The position numbers were made by a program, and so were the translations under genes. Source: an uncultured Clostridium sp. (GTDB lineage: Bacteria > Bacillota > Clostridia > TANB77 > CAG-508). From it: 36,187 nt of DNA. The notes under the pieces are model-generated. The model was not told where the DNA came from. It saw nothing but the letters and a program-made list of their open reading frames with translations, and ran no database searches. Of the stretch, positions 1 through 8,787 are shown in pieces. The stretch lies in assembly GCA_947568535.1 (NCBI GenBank), contig CANOPF010000008.1:1-36187 (forward strand), given 5' to 3'. Positions within the stretch are counted from its first letter, which is position 1, and every line of letters starts with the position of its first letter.

Positions 1-98
1 TATTTTTTTCTTATTTTTTTGTTCTAATTTTATTAATTAATTTTATTTTTTTCTTATTTTTTTGTTCTAATTTTATTAATTAATTTTATTTTTTTCTT
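1..98. repeat. 43-bp tandem repeat, about 2.3 copies
   Basis: The stretch at 1-43 is repeated exactly at 44-86, and a third copy beginning at 87 agrees for about 12 bases before diverging near 99. The unit is T-rich with a TTAATTAATT core. The array begins at the window edge, so more copies may lie to the left. No coding potential is seen. Confidence 0.9.
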
Positions 99-398
99 TT
101 TTTACCTTTCTCTCATAAAATTATTTATCCTTATTGTGTTTTCATGTCTTTATCAAAAAATATTGGTTAACAAACAAATAACATCATTCCCTCTTTTTAT
201 CTTCTCCTTTTTGTTTTATGTTTACTGTTCTCTTTCTCTTCTATTCATCCTTGTTTACACTATTTCCTTAACGTTTTTCGCAACAAATAAAAAACATAAA
301 ATAAATTTTCTTAATAATTGATAACTAATTCTGATTTCTTACATATTATACAACAAAAAGCATAATTTTGTAAAATATGAAAATAAGGAGTACACTTT
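99..398. other. T-rich intergenic stretch without a gene
   Basis: There is no credible coding sequence. The only longer open frame (136-321, GTG start) has no ribosome binding site and its hydrophobic translation simply reflects T-rich DNA. A weak promoter-like pair (TTGATA at 318-323, TATTAT at 344-349, spacing 20) precedes the small gene at 399; the spacing is poor, so it is only a possibility. Confidence 0.6.
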
Positions 399-590
399 AT
401 GGAAAAAAATCTTTTTGAAATTTCTAATAAAAATAATCGAGGAGAAGAGAAATCTGCGAAAAAAAAATCTTTACATTTCGATTTATATAAAAAAAACACA
501 TTAAATTCTATCCATGATGTGGAATGTTTTTTAAATAATTTCCATCATTACATTAAATATCTTAAATTATATAAAATAATGAAAAAATAA
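399..590 (+). CDS. small charged protein of unknown function (63 aa)
   Basis: I do not recognise this protein. The case for it being real is the ribosome binding site: AAGGAG at 385-390, eight bases before the ATG. The translation is rich in Lys and Asn in its N-terminal half, has a Lys/Glu-rich stretch near residues 13-23 and a Tyr/His/Lys-rich C-terminal third, and has no signal peptide or membrane segment. It stands alone, with no gene close upstream and a minus-strand gene converging on it. AAT/AAA-heavy codon use does not distinguish it from random AT-rich DNA, so the call rests on the ribosome binding site. Confidence 0.45.
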   Translation: MEKNLFEISNKNNRGEEKSAKKKSLHFDLYKKNTLNSIHDVECFLNNFHHYIKYLKLYKIMKK

Positions 591-620
591 TAAACCATAT
601 TAACAAGCGATTTATTTATA

Positions 621-646
621 CAAAAAAAGGAGAAAAATTTCTCCTT
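621..646 (-). terminator. Rho-independent terminator of the GerMN gene
   Basis: An inverted repeat at 627-646 (AAGGAGAA / TTCTCCTT arms) is followed on the minus strand by a run of seven T. It begins seven bases after the stop codon of the minus-strand gene at 654-1202. Confidence 0.75.
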
Positions 647-653
647 ACATGAT

Positions 654-1202
654 TTAATTTGTCTTTCTCATATATATATCATTAAATTGTGTATTTTCTT
701 TTCCATCAATTAATATTTTTACTTTATTAATTTCGGTTAATTCAGTTAATGTATTTACAATACAATTGATAAGATTTGTCTTCTGTTTTTCATCTTCTTT
801 TACACCATTCAAAAATTCGCTAGAAAAATCTAATACGATACAATCTGCCTCAAGAAAAAAGGTATTTAACTTAGTCCCGTCTGGTATGATTTTTTTATTT
901 TTATCATTTTTAGGTCCTTCTATTAATAAATTTACTAATTTTTCGTAAGCATTATTAATAATTTCTTTTATATCGATTAATCTTGCTTCTGGATTAATTT
1001 CATTTGTTTCTTTGTTCGGAAAATAAAGACTAACAATGGTCTGTCTTACTTGTTCTTCTGCAATTTCTTCTTGTGGAATATATTCTTCAATTGTTGTCTC
1101 TTTCTCTTTTTTATTTTTAACATAACGAATTCCAAAATAGCCACCTATTAATATAATAACTAATATGAATAAAAAAATGATTCCTATCTTCTTATTTTTC
1201 AT
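654..1202 (-). CDS. GerMN-domain membrane-anchored protein
   Basis: This is a 182-residue protein. An N-terminal membrane segment (about residues 5-26, preceded by KNKK) is followed by a charged linker and a GerMN domain (about 50-180). The GerMN fingerprint is visible: a beta strand with LYFPN, an amphipathic helix ending in LLIEGP, then a strand with IVLDFSSEF, a helix with NTLTEL, and the closing VKILIDG. GerMN domains occur in the GerM sporulation/germination protein and in lipoproteins of Firmicutes, usually outside the membrane. A lipobox cysteine is absent, so this copy is probably anchored by its N-terminal helix. The start is secured by AAGGAGGA a few bases upstream. It is divergent from the large activase gene. 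The domain assignment is firm; a role in sporulation is inference. Confidence 0.75.
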   Translation of the reverse strand: MKNKKIGIIFLFILVIILIGGYFGIRYVKNKKEKETTIEEYIPQEEIAEEQVRQTIVSLYFPNKETNEINPEARLIDIKEIINNAYEKLVNLLIEGPKNDKNKKIIPDGTKLNTFFLEADCIVLDFSSEFLNGVKEDEKQKTNLINCIVNTLTELTEINKVKILIDGKENTQFNDIYMRKTN

Positions 1203-1356
1203 GGGTCTCCTCCTTGTTTTTTATTTATTAACATCTTATTATGTGTTTGTCCTTTTTAGAACTATTTTTCTTCATTTTAATAATAGAGAAAAGATCATAC
1301 ACAAACCCTCTTTTATTCATCATGTTTTCTTTTTAAAATCACCTAGTATTTTCCAT

Positions 1357-1385
1357 TTGACAAAAGTCCTTTTTCCGTATACAAT
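1357..1385 (+). promoter_or_regulatory. SigA-type promoter of the activase gene
   Basis: TTGACA at 1357-1362, a spacer of exactly 17 bases, and TACAAT at 1380-1385. It lies about 50 bases before the ATG of the downstream gene. Confidence 0.8.
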
Positions 1386-1433
1386 GAGTAGGGTTACATA
1401 GATTTATCTATGTACAGAAAGGAAGTTTTTGTC

Positions 1434-4400
1434 ATGAAAAATATAGATAATGTTTTACATGTTGGATTAGATGTTGGTTCAACAACCGTAAAAATCATTG
1501 TTATGGATAAAAATAAAAATACAATACATAAAGATTATCAAAGACATTTTTCCGATACGAAAAATACCATTTGTAATGTACTGGAAAATTTATTAACTAA
1601 ATACCCTTTACATTCTTTTACTTTAGCACTTACTGGATCAGGTGCCATGTCTGCCGCTAAGTTTTTAGGCGTTAATTTTATTCAAGAAGTAGTTTCTTGT
1701 AAACGTTCTGTTGAAAAATATATTCCGAAAACAGATGTAGTCATTGAACTTGGTGGTGAAGATGCTAAAATTATTTATTTTGATCAATCTATTGAACAAC
1801 GTATGAATGGTACTTGTGCAGGTGGTACAGGTGCTTTCCTAGACCAAATGGCATCTTTATTACATACAGATACAGCTGGCTTAAATGAATTAGCCAAAAA
1901 CTATTCTACTATTTATCCCATTGCTTCTCGTTGTGGTGTTTTTGCTAAAACTGACATTCAACCTTTAATCAATGAAGGAGCTGCTAGAGAAGATATTGCT
2001 GCTTCTATTTTACAAGCTGTTGTTAACCAAACCATTAGTGGACTAGCTTGTGGTAGACCAATTCGTGGTAATGTTGCTTTTTTAGGTGGTCCTTTAAATT
2101 ACTTGTCAGAACTAAGAACCCGTTTCATTGAAACACTTAACCTAAAAGAAAATGAAATTATTGTGCCAGAAGAAGCTCATCTATTAGTAGCTAAAGGTGC
2201 TGCTTTAGATTCTTTTCATACCAATGCTATGACACCAGATGAATTACATCAAAAAATTGAAAACTTGAAAAACGCACAAGATAATACTACCTATCCTTTA
2301 GATCCCTTATTTAACAATAAAGAAGAATATGAAGACTTTAAACAAAGACATCATAAGGCCACAGTAGAAAGAACTCCTTTAGAACATTATGAAGGAGATT
2401 GTTATCTTGGCATTGATGCTGGTTCTACGACAACTAAATTAGTCTTAATCGATAAAGAAGGAAAATTATTATATTCTTTATATGGAAGCAATGAAGGTAA
2501 TCCCTTAAAAAGCGTGATACAGATGTTAAAAAGTTTATATGTGGATTTACCCCAAAAAGCAAAATTAAGATATAGTGGTGTTACTGGTTATGGAGAGAAA
2601 TTAATTCAAACAGCTTTAAATGTTGACCTAAATGAAATTGAAACCATTGCCCATTATACTGCTGCAAAAACCTTTGAACCAAAAGTAACCTCAATTGTGG
2701 ATATTGGTGGTCAAGATATGAAATACATCCGTATGAAAGATGGCTGTATTGATAATATTTTACTTAACGAAGCTTGTTCATCTGGTTGCGGTTCTTTTAT
2801 TGAAACTTTTGCTAAAAGCCTAAACTTAGAAATTACTGATTTTGTGAAAGAAGCTATTGATGCTAAAAGGCCTGTTGATTTAGGATCACGATGTACTGTA
2901 TTTATGAATTCTAAAATAAAACAAGCACAAAAAGAAGGCTATTCAGTAGGAGATATATCTAGTGGACTATCTTATTCTGTAATCAAAAATGCTATCCAAA
3001 AAGTAATGAAAGTAAGAGACGTAGAAATTTTAGGAAAACATATAGTAGTACAAGGTGGTACTTTTTATAATGATGCAGTTTTACGTGCCTTTGAATTAAT
3101 TGTTGGTAAACAAGTAATTCGTCCCGATATATCTGGATTAATGGGTGCTTATGGAATGGCACTTTTAGCCAAAGAACAATTTGAAACCAATTTAGATATG
3201 GAATATACATCGACTATCTTAAAAACAGAAGAATTAGATCAATTAAAAATTAACATAAGCCATACTCGTTGTAATAACTGCGAAAATCATTGTAAATTAA
3301 CCATTAATAAATTTAGTAATGGACAAATTCATATATCTGGTAATCGTTGTGAAAAAGGTGCAGGAATTGTTACAAAAGCAAAAAAATTACCAAATTTAAT
3401 TCAATATAAACAAGAAAGGCTTTTTGCTTATCAACCATTAGAAGAACAATTTGCTATCAGAGGAACAATTGGTATTCCAAGAGTCTTAAATATGTATGAA
3501 GATTATCCTTTCTGGTTTACCTTTTTAACTAGTTTAGGTTTTCGTGTAATCCTTTCTGAAAAAAGTACACGTAAAACTTATGAAAAGGGAATGGAATCTA
3601 TGCCTTCAGAATCAGTTTGTTATCCTGCTAAACTCTCTCATGGTCATATCGAGAGCTTATTAGAGCAAGGAATTAAAACCATATTTTATCCTTGTATTCC
3701 TTATTCAAGAAAAGAATATGAAAAAGCTGATAATCACTATAATTGCCCAATTGTTATTTCTTACTCAGAAGTACTAAAAAATAATGTAGAAGGATTAAAA
3801 AAAGAGAATATTAAATTTTTAAATCCATTTCTACCTTTTGAAAAGAAAAATTTAGTTAAAAAAATAATGGAATTAGACGAGTTTAAGGAATATCATTTTA
3901 CCAAATCAGAATTGCTACAAGCTGCTGAAGAAGCAGAAGTAGAATATCAAAAATGCAAAAAAGACATCCATGATAAGGGAGCAGAAACCGTAAGATATTT
4001 AGAAGAAAATAATCTAAAAGGTATCGTTTTAGCTGGACGACCTTATCATGTCGATCCTGAAATTAACCATGGTATCGATACCTTAATTACTTCTTTAGGA
4101 CTTGCTGTTTTAACAGAAGATAGTGTATCGGATAAAACAGAAGCAAAAAGACCGATTCGTGTAGTTGATCAATGGGTATATCATGCAAGACTTTATGCTG
4201 CTGCAGATTTTGTAGGAAAACATGACTGTTTAGAACTGATCCAATTAAACTCTTTTGGCTGTGGTGTAGATGCTGTAACAACAGATCAAGTAGAAGAAAT
4301 TTTAACTAGTTTTAACAAAATGTATACATTGATTAAGATTGATGAAGTTAATAACTTAGGTTCAGTTCGAATTCGTATACGTTCTTTATTAGCTAGTATG

Positions 4401-5762
4401 AAAAAACGTGAACAAGAAAAAAATCAAGAAAAACTATCAGGTGACTATGGTATTAAGAAAAAAATCTTTACCAAAGAAATGCGTAAAGATTACACCATTT
4501 TAATTCCTCAAATGGCACCAATCCATTTTGAACTACTAGAGTCTGCTGTACGTGCCTCTGGATACCATGTTGAATTACTAAGAGAATGTACACCAAAAAC
4601 CGTAGAAACAGGACTAAAATATGTAAATAATGATGCCTGTTATCCATCTATTTTAGTAACTGGACAAATGATAGAAGCTCTACAATCAGGGAAATACGAT
4701 TTAAACAAAACAGCTTTAATTATGTCCCAAACTGGTGGTGGATGTAGAGCTACCAATTATATCGGGTTTATCCGAAAAGCTCTAAAAGATGCTGGATTTG
4801 AAAACATTCCTGTTATTTCTTTTAATATTGTTGGAATGGAAAAAATGCCTGGATTTAAATTAACCCTTCCTTTAGCCGATCGATTATTAAAAATGCTTGT
4901 CTATGCTGATTTACTACAAAAAATGCTGACCAAAAATAGAGCATACGAAATACATAAAGGAGAAACGCAAAAATTATTTAACATTTGGATGGATAAATGT
5001 AAAAAATTATTACAAAAATCAACCAATCAAGAATTTAAACAAAGTATTTATGATATCGTAAATGACTTTGAAAAAATTGAATTAGATACTTCTGTAGAAA
5101 AACCTCGTGTTGGTATTGTTGGCGAAGTGTTAATTAAATATCATCCTTTTGGCAATAATTATGTTGTTGATCTTTTAGAAAAAGAAGGTGCTGAAGTTAT
5201 ACTACCTGATTTTATGGGGTTTGCTAAATTTATGTGTACCCATAAGATTACTTTTAATCGTTTACTTAATATTAATAAGAAATCTGCAAAATTAATGAAA
5301 GCAGCCATTAAATTAATTGATATTTTAGAAAAAGATGTAAAAATTGCTTTAGCCAACTCTAAAAAAGGCTATTTACCACCTTGTGATATTTGGCATTTAG
5401 AAGAAAAAGTAAAAGATGTATTATCCATTGGAAATCAAACTGGGGAAGGCTGGTTTTTAACAGCAGAAATGATTGAATATATTGAAAATGATATACCAAA
5501 TATTGTATGTGTTCAACCATTTGCTTGTTTACCAAACCATGTGGTAGGAAAAGGGGTAATTAAAACCATCCGAGAAAAATATCCCGATGCCAATATCTCT
5601 CCTGTTGATTATGATCCAGGTGCTAGTGAAACAAACCAAACAAACCGTATTAAACTACTATTAACGGTTGCTAAAGATAATTTAGCCATAAAACAAAAAA
5701 GAGAACAGGCAATTGACCAAGAAAATAATGACGAAAAAACAGAATCTTCTATCCAGGCTTAA
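1434..5762 (+). CDS. giant BadF/BcrA-type activase fused to 2-hydroxyacyl-CoA dehydratase-like domains (1442 aa)
   Basis: The protein carries two consecutive ASKHA ATPase domains of the BadF/BadG/BcrA/BcrD family. The first (about 5-285) has LDVGSTTVK, GGEDAKI and the cysteine loop NGTCAGGTG. The second (about 325-585) has IDAGSTTTK, GGQDMKY and NEACSSGCG. A Cys-rich segment (CNNCENHC, about residue 625) leads into a DUF2229 region (GIPRVLNMYED, then ESVCYPAK) and a C-terminal dehydratase-like part with ACYPS and TGGGCRATNY. Homologous activators use ATP to drive electron transfer from a [4Fe-4S] cluster to 2-hydroxyacyl-CoA dehydratases; the substrate of these long fusions is not known to me. 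I chose ATG 1434 over the upstream in-frame ATG 1410 because AAAGGAAG (1418-1425) sits correctly before it. All arginines use AGA/CGT/CGA; no CGG is in frame. Confidence 0.88.
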   Translation: MKNIDNVLHVGLDVGSTTVKIIVMDKNKNTIHKDYQRHFSDTKNTICNVLENLLTKYPLHSFTLALTGSGAMSAAKFLGVNFIQEVVSCKRSVEKYIPKTDVVIELGGEDAKIIYFDQSIEQRMNGTCAGGTGAFLDQMASLLHTDTAGLNELAKNYSTIYPIASRCGVFAKTDIQPLINEGAAREDIAASILQAVVNQTISGLACGRPIRGNVAFLGGPLNYLSELRTRFIETLNLKENEIIVPEEAHLLVAKGAALDSFHTNAMTPDELHQKIENLKNAQDNTTYPLDPLFNNKEEYEDFKQRHHKATVERTPLEHYEGDCYLGIDAGSTTTKLVLIDKEGKLLYSLYGSNEGNPLKSVIQMLKSLYVDLPQKAKLRYSGVTGYGEKLIQTALNVDLNEIETIAHYTAAKTFEPKVTSIVDIGGQDMKYIRMKDGCIDNILLNEACSSGCGSFIETFAKSLNLEITDFVKEAIDAKRPVDLGSRCTVFMNSKIKQAQKEGYSVGDISSGLSYSVIKNAIQKVMKVRDVEILGKHIVVQGGTFYNDAVLRAFELIVGKQVIRPDISGLMGAYGMALLAKEQFETNLDMEYTSTILKTEELDQLKINISHTRCNNCENHCKLTINKFSNGQIHISGNRCEKGAGIVTKAKKLPNLIQYKQERLFAYQPLEEQFAIRGTIGIPRVLNMYEDYPFWFTFLTSLGFRVILSEKSTRKTYEKGMESMPSESVCYPAKLSHGHIESLLEQGIKTIFYPCIPYSRKEYEKADNHYNCPIVISYSEVLKNNVEGLKKENIKFLNPFLPFEKKNLVKKIMELDEFKEYHFTKSELLQAAEEAEVEYQKCKKDIHDKGAETVRYLEENNLKGIVLAGRPYHVDPEINHGIDTLITSLGLAVLTEDSVSDKTEAKRPIRVVDQWVYHARLYAAADFVGKHDCLELIQLNSFGCGVDAVTTDQVEEILTSFNKMYTLIKIDEVNNLGSVRIRIRSLLASMKKREQEKNQEKLSGDYGIKKKIFTKEMRKDYTILIPQMAPIHFELLESAVRASGYHVELLRECTPKTVETGLKYVNNDACYPSILVTGQMIEALQSGKYDLNKTALIMSQTGGGCRATNYIGFIRKALKDAGFENIPVISFNIVGMEKMPGFKLTLPLADRLLKMLVYADLLQKMLTKNRAYEIHKGETQKLFNIWMDKCKKLLQKSTNQEFKQSIYDIVNDFEKIELDTSVEKPRVGIVGEVLIKYHPFGNNYVVDLLEKEGAEVILPDFMGFAKFMCTHKITFNRLLNINKKSAKLMKAAIKLIDILEKDVKIALANSKKGYLPPCDIWHLEEKVKDVLSIGNQTGEGWFLTAEMIEYIENDIPNIVCVQPFACLPNHVVGKGVIKTIREKYPDANISPVDYDPGASETNQTNRIKLLLTVAKDNLAIKQKREQAIDQENNDEKTESSIQA

Positions 5763-5774
5763 CTTAGTATATGC

Positions 5775-5807
5775 AAAAAAACAGGGAAATTCAAGTTCCC
5801 TGTTTTT
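5775..5807. terminator. bidirectional Rho-independent terminator
   Basis: A 12-bp stem (5777-5788 with 5796-5807) has a 7-base loop, an A-run on the left and a T-run on the right. It lies between the convergent activase and patatin genes and can stop transcription from both sides. Confidence 0.9.
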
Positions 5808-5819
5808 CCTTATTCATTT

Positions 5820-6681
5820 CTATTTAATCTTTATTTTCTTTATATATTCCTTTGTTTGCTGATATCCTAATTGATATAATTCATCTATTTTGCTCATATC
5901 CAATAAGCCTACTTTATCACTTTTAATTCTTATAATATAATCTGCCCCTTCCATTTCATAATTAGAAAGTTCTCGACCTAATAAATTAAGGGAACGACCC
6001 GCTACTTCAATTAAATTTTTATCACAATTTTGCTCTACATCATCATCAAACATAATACTTAATACTTTGTCTGCTCCTAGTGCTTTTACTTCTTTCCAAG
6101 GAACATTCTCACGAATTCCTCCATCAACTAACTTTTTCTGTTTATACACACATGGTGAAAAAACTACTGGATAACTACAACTTGCCCTTACTGCTTTCCC
6201 AATATTAGCATCACAAATAAAAACAATATGATCAGAAATTAAATTTCTGATTTGGCATGAAGTAAAACAAAGAACATTTCCATTACATAAATCAACACTA
6301 GGTATAACTAAAGGCATCTTTATATCAGAAATAGAATATATATTTTTTGTTTTTCCCACTTGATTGATTAATCTCTCAATTTGTTTTCCACTATTTAACC
6401 CATCAATGTTAATTTTTCCTGTAAAAATTAATCCTCCTACTAATTTAATGATATGAAGAATATCCACATACTTTATTTTTTTACAATACTTTTTAAAAAT
6501 TTTTTTCATTTCATCCGATGAAAATCCCATAGCATATAAACAAGCTACAATACTTCCGAGAAGACGTTCCTCCTACATATTTAAATGTTATGTTACTTTC
6601 TTCTAGTGCTTTGATTGCACCAATATGTGCTGCTCCTTTCACGCCTCCACCAGCTAGACATAACCCTATTTTCTCTTCCAT
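5820..6681 (-). CDS. patatin-like phospholipase, 286 aa if CGGA at codon 42 is read as one glycine
   Basis: Patatin-type lipid acyl hydrolases use a Ser/Asp dyad. The N-terminal part (from ATG 6681, with AAAGGAG eight bases upstream) reads through the oxyanion-hole motif [15 protein letters not shown] to GGTSS. The rest, from [13 protein letters not shown] to the stop, is in the next frame and includes the [10 protein letters not shown] motif with the catalytic Asp. The break is one extra C between the TCT of Ser41 and the GGA of Gly42, inside the GxSxG nucleophile elbow (G38-T-S40-S-G42). Read conventionally, the protein stops being a patatin right after the nucleophile; with CGGA read as Gly the length and motifs are normal for the family. 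It shares this feature with mnmE and the T4SS hydrolase, so I treat it as a recoded gene rather than a pseudogene. A simple disrupted gene remains the alternative. Confidence 0.8.
6555..6558 (-). other. recoding site 1: CGGA quadruplet in patatin gene (Gly42)
   Basis: Minus strand reads ACG TCT TCT CGGA AGT ATT. CGG is the zero-frame codon. Removing the C gives GGA, the second glycine of GxSxG, and the frame continues unbroken to the stop at 5820. No homopolymer is present. Confidence 0.8.
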
Positions 6682-6733
6682 GTACATTTCTCCTTTTTTT
6701 AATCATATCTATGACAATTTATGAAAAACATCA

Positions 6734-6762
6734 TTGAAACGTTCTTTAATTTATGTTATATT
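6734..6762 (+). promoter_or_regulatory. extended -10 promoter of the J-domain gene
   Basis: TTGAAA at 6734-6739, a 17-base spacer, and TATATT at 6757-6762 preceded by TGT (extended -10). The predicted transcription start lies near 6769, so the leader is only about 15 bases and starts at the ribosome binding site. This argues for the ATG at 6784. Confidence 0.75.
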
Positions 6763-6783
6763 ATGAATGAAAGGATTAAAACA

Positions 6784-7371
6784 ATGAAAAAAAATTATTA
6801 TGATATGTTACAAATTAATAAAAATGCCTCTCCTGAAATAATAGAAAAAGCCTATAAAGTTCTAGTCAAAAAATACCACCCTGATTTACAAACCGAAGAA
6901 AATAAAAAACAGGCACAAGAAATGCTAAAAGAAATAAATGAAGCCTATGAAATCTTATCTACCCCAGAAAAAAAAGAAGACTATGATCGCTTCCTTCAAA
7001 AACAAGAAACAACTCATCAAACCAATTCTCCCTCTTCAACAACCAATCAACAATCAGAAGAAGAATTATTATACTGGCAAAAATTACATGAAGAAGTAGA
7101 AAAAGAAAAACTGATTCATCAACAACTACTAGAACAAGAAAGACAAAAGGCCTATTATGATGCTTACCTTCAAGATTTAAGAAATAGAGGTTATCACATT
7201 CATTACAAAAAATCTTTAAAAGATTACATAAAAGGGGGAATTTGCCTTTTTCTTACGATTTTTATTTTATTTCTATTATGGCAAATACCGTTTATTCAAA
7301 ACTTTTTTATCGATCTTTTTCATACCAATCCTACACTAAAAACTTTAACTAAGTTTTTTACTCATCCATAA
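6784..7371 (+). CDS. membrane-anchored J-domain (DnaJ-like) co-chaperone
   Basis: A 195-residue protein. An N-terminal J domain (about 1-65: NYYDMLQINKNAS, a helix, then the HPD motif in KKYHPDLQ, then NEAYEILSTPEKKEDYDRF) is followed by a Gln/Glu-rich coiled-coil-like linker (about 68-140) and one hydrophobic C-terminal segment (about 149-170). It lacks the G/F, zinc-finger and C-terminal substrate domains of true DnaJ, so it probably recruits DnaK to the membrane. Two upstream in-frame ATGs (6721, 6763) lie in or before the promoter; ATG 6784 has AAAGGA at 6770-6775. The gene contains an in-frame CGC arginine codon, showing that CGN codons other than CGG are in use. Confidence 0.85.
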   Translation: MKKNYYDMLQINKNASPEIIEKAYKVLVKKYHPDLQTEENKKQAQEMLKEINEAYEILSTPEKKEDYDRFLQKQETTHQTNSPSSTTNQQSEEELLYWQKLHEEVEKEKLIHQQLLEQERQKAYYDAYLQDLRNRGYHIHYKKSLKDYIKGGICLFLTIFILFLLWQIPFIQNFFIDLFHTNPTLKTLTKFFTHP

Positions 7372-7373
7372 AA

Positions 7374-7410
7374 AAAGAAGATACGAATTAGCTAAAATCG
7401 TATCTTCTTT
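7374..7410. terminator. bidirectional Rho-independent terminator
   Basis: A 13-bp perfect stem (7374-7386 with 7398-7410) has an 11-base loop. The T-run is stronger on the minus strand, where it ends the T4SS operon; on the plus strand it ends the J-domain gene. Confidence 0.88.
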
Positions 7411-7418
7411 ATGATTAA

Positions 7419-8774
7419 CTAAACATCAAATGACATGACAAAATGGGTATCTTCTTCTAATTTCATAATAATTGATTTTTGTTTAGTCTCTAAATCTTTT
7501 CCTGTCATATCGGATAAACTAATATCTTGAATATATATCTGACCTTGATCAGAAAAGGTTCCAAAATCAATTCTATAGTGATCTGGTAAATACGTTCTCA
7601 TATATTCTTCAAATTTTTCTACTGTTCCAAATCTGTCTTTTCTAAAGTTTTCTTCTAAAAATTGATACGCTGTACGATAGTCTCGGTTATTAATCATTTG
7701 AATCCATTTATCTACATTCATCATGACTTTCATTTGATCTTCTGAATCATGATATGTATTGGTAAACTTTTCATTAGGCAAGGTGTATGTATCTAATGTC
7801 ATTGTAAATTGCAATGGTTTAGTTGCTTTAAAAATATATAAATTTTCATATTGATCTTTACATACATACTCTGTATATCCTTCATAGGTATTAACTAAAT
7901 ATTTACTTAAGTAACACGCTTTCATTTCTTCTAAATTTCGTTGTACATATTTTTCAAAATCATCAAAGCTACCAAATCTTTTTTCTCTATATTCTTTCTC
8001 TAAAGAGTCATATACATATTGAGTGTCATACATTAAATTAGTTTGATAATCTGCAAAATACCTTTTACAAATCTCTTCAGGAGAAGCTTTTCTATCGATA
8101 TATTGATTACTATCATTTCTCCTGATTTGTTCTTCTTCGTATAGTACTAAATTACTGTTTTCCCATAATGTTATATTTTTCGATTGAATATACGCATCTG
8201 GTATAATAGCAAACGTATTATTGATTTTGTCCATGATAATCACTAGATGAAAATCTGTTTTATCCCCTTTGTGTTTGTCAATTAATACGCCTTCTACTAC
8301 ATATGCACAAATATGTGTTGTTTCTTCGTAAGGAATAGTATTTATGGTTTGTGTTGATTCATATATATGGCTAATTCTGATTACTGCATTTTTTATGCCA
8401 ACTGTTTCATATACATTTTCTTTAGTTATGGCTAATTCTTCTTTTACAAATTCAGGGATAAGATTCAATAAACGCTCTTTTAATTGATCATAATATTCGT
8501 GTTCCTCCAGTGTCATGGTTTCTTCATCCTGATTTTCTTTTACGCTTCCTAGATCTTTTGAATAATGTTGATATGTATTCAAACAGGTTTGTATAGTAAG
8601 CCATTCTGCTTCATTTTCTATTTTTTTTAACTGATTTACCTCTTCAAAAGACTGTTCCAAACTTGCTTGACTCTCATTATCCTCTTTCTTCTTACCTGTT
8701 ATGATAAACATGATAGATATGACAATAACGATTAATAGCAATAACAGAATCATTCCTCTTTTTATCTTATCCAT
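7419..8774 (-). CDS. single-TM extracytoplasmic protein with duplicated module, VirB8/TcpC-like candidate (451 aa)
   Basis: Last gene of the T4SS operon; its ATG is 13 bases after the true stop of the hydrolase gene, with AGAGGAAG before it. One N-terminal membrane helix (about 7-27) is followed by a long soluble region. A module occurs twice: VYDSLEKEYREKRFGSFDDF near residue 255 and AYQFLEENFRKDRFGTVEKF near residue 370, each followed by a Tyr-rich stretch of alternating beta-type residues. This pattern (helical hairpin, then a strand-rich half, TM-anchored, in a Gram-positive T4SS) resembles the NTF2-fold repeats of TcpC/VirB8 scaffold proteins. I do not recognise the family by sequence, so the VirB8 role is inference from architecture and position. 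The 306-aa protein at 13318-14238 shows a related module. Confidence 0.6.
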   Translation of the reverse strand: MDKIKRGMILLLLLIVIVISIMFIITGKKKEDNESQASLEQSFEEVNQLKKIENEAEWLTIQTCLNTYQHYSKDLGSVKENQDEETMTLEEHEYYDQLKERLLNLIPEFVKEELAITKENVYETVGIKNAVIRISHIYESTQTINTIPYEETTHICAYVVEGVLIDKHKGDKTDFHLVIIMDKINNTFAIIPDAYIQSKNITLWENSNLVLYEEEQIRRNDSNQYIDRKASPEEICKRYFADYQTNLMYDTQYVYDSLEKEYREKRFGSFDDFEKYVQRNLEEMKACYLSKYLVNTYEGYTEYVCKDQYENLYIFKATKPLQFTMTLDTYTLPNEKFTNTYHDSEDQMKVMMNVDKWIQMINNRDYRTAYQFLEENFRKDRFGTVEKFEEYMRTYLPDHYRIDFGTFSDQGQIYIQDISLSDMTGKDLETKQKSIIMKLEEDTHFVMSFDV

Positions 8775-8787
8775 TTTTTCACTTCCT

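Noticed and set aside
1..98. CRISPR array
   Set aside because: The repeats are directly adjacent with no unique spacers and no cas genes are present.
136..321. Hydrophobic 61-aa open frame
   Set aside because: GTG start without a ribosome binding site in T-rich DNA; the hydrophobic translation is a composition effect.
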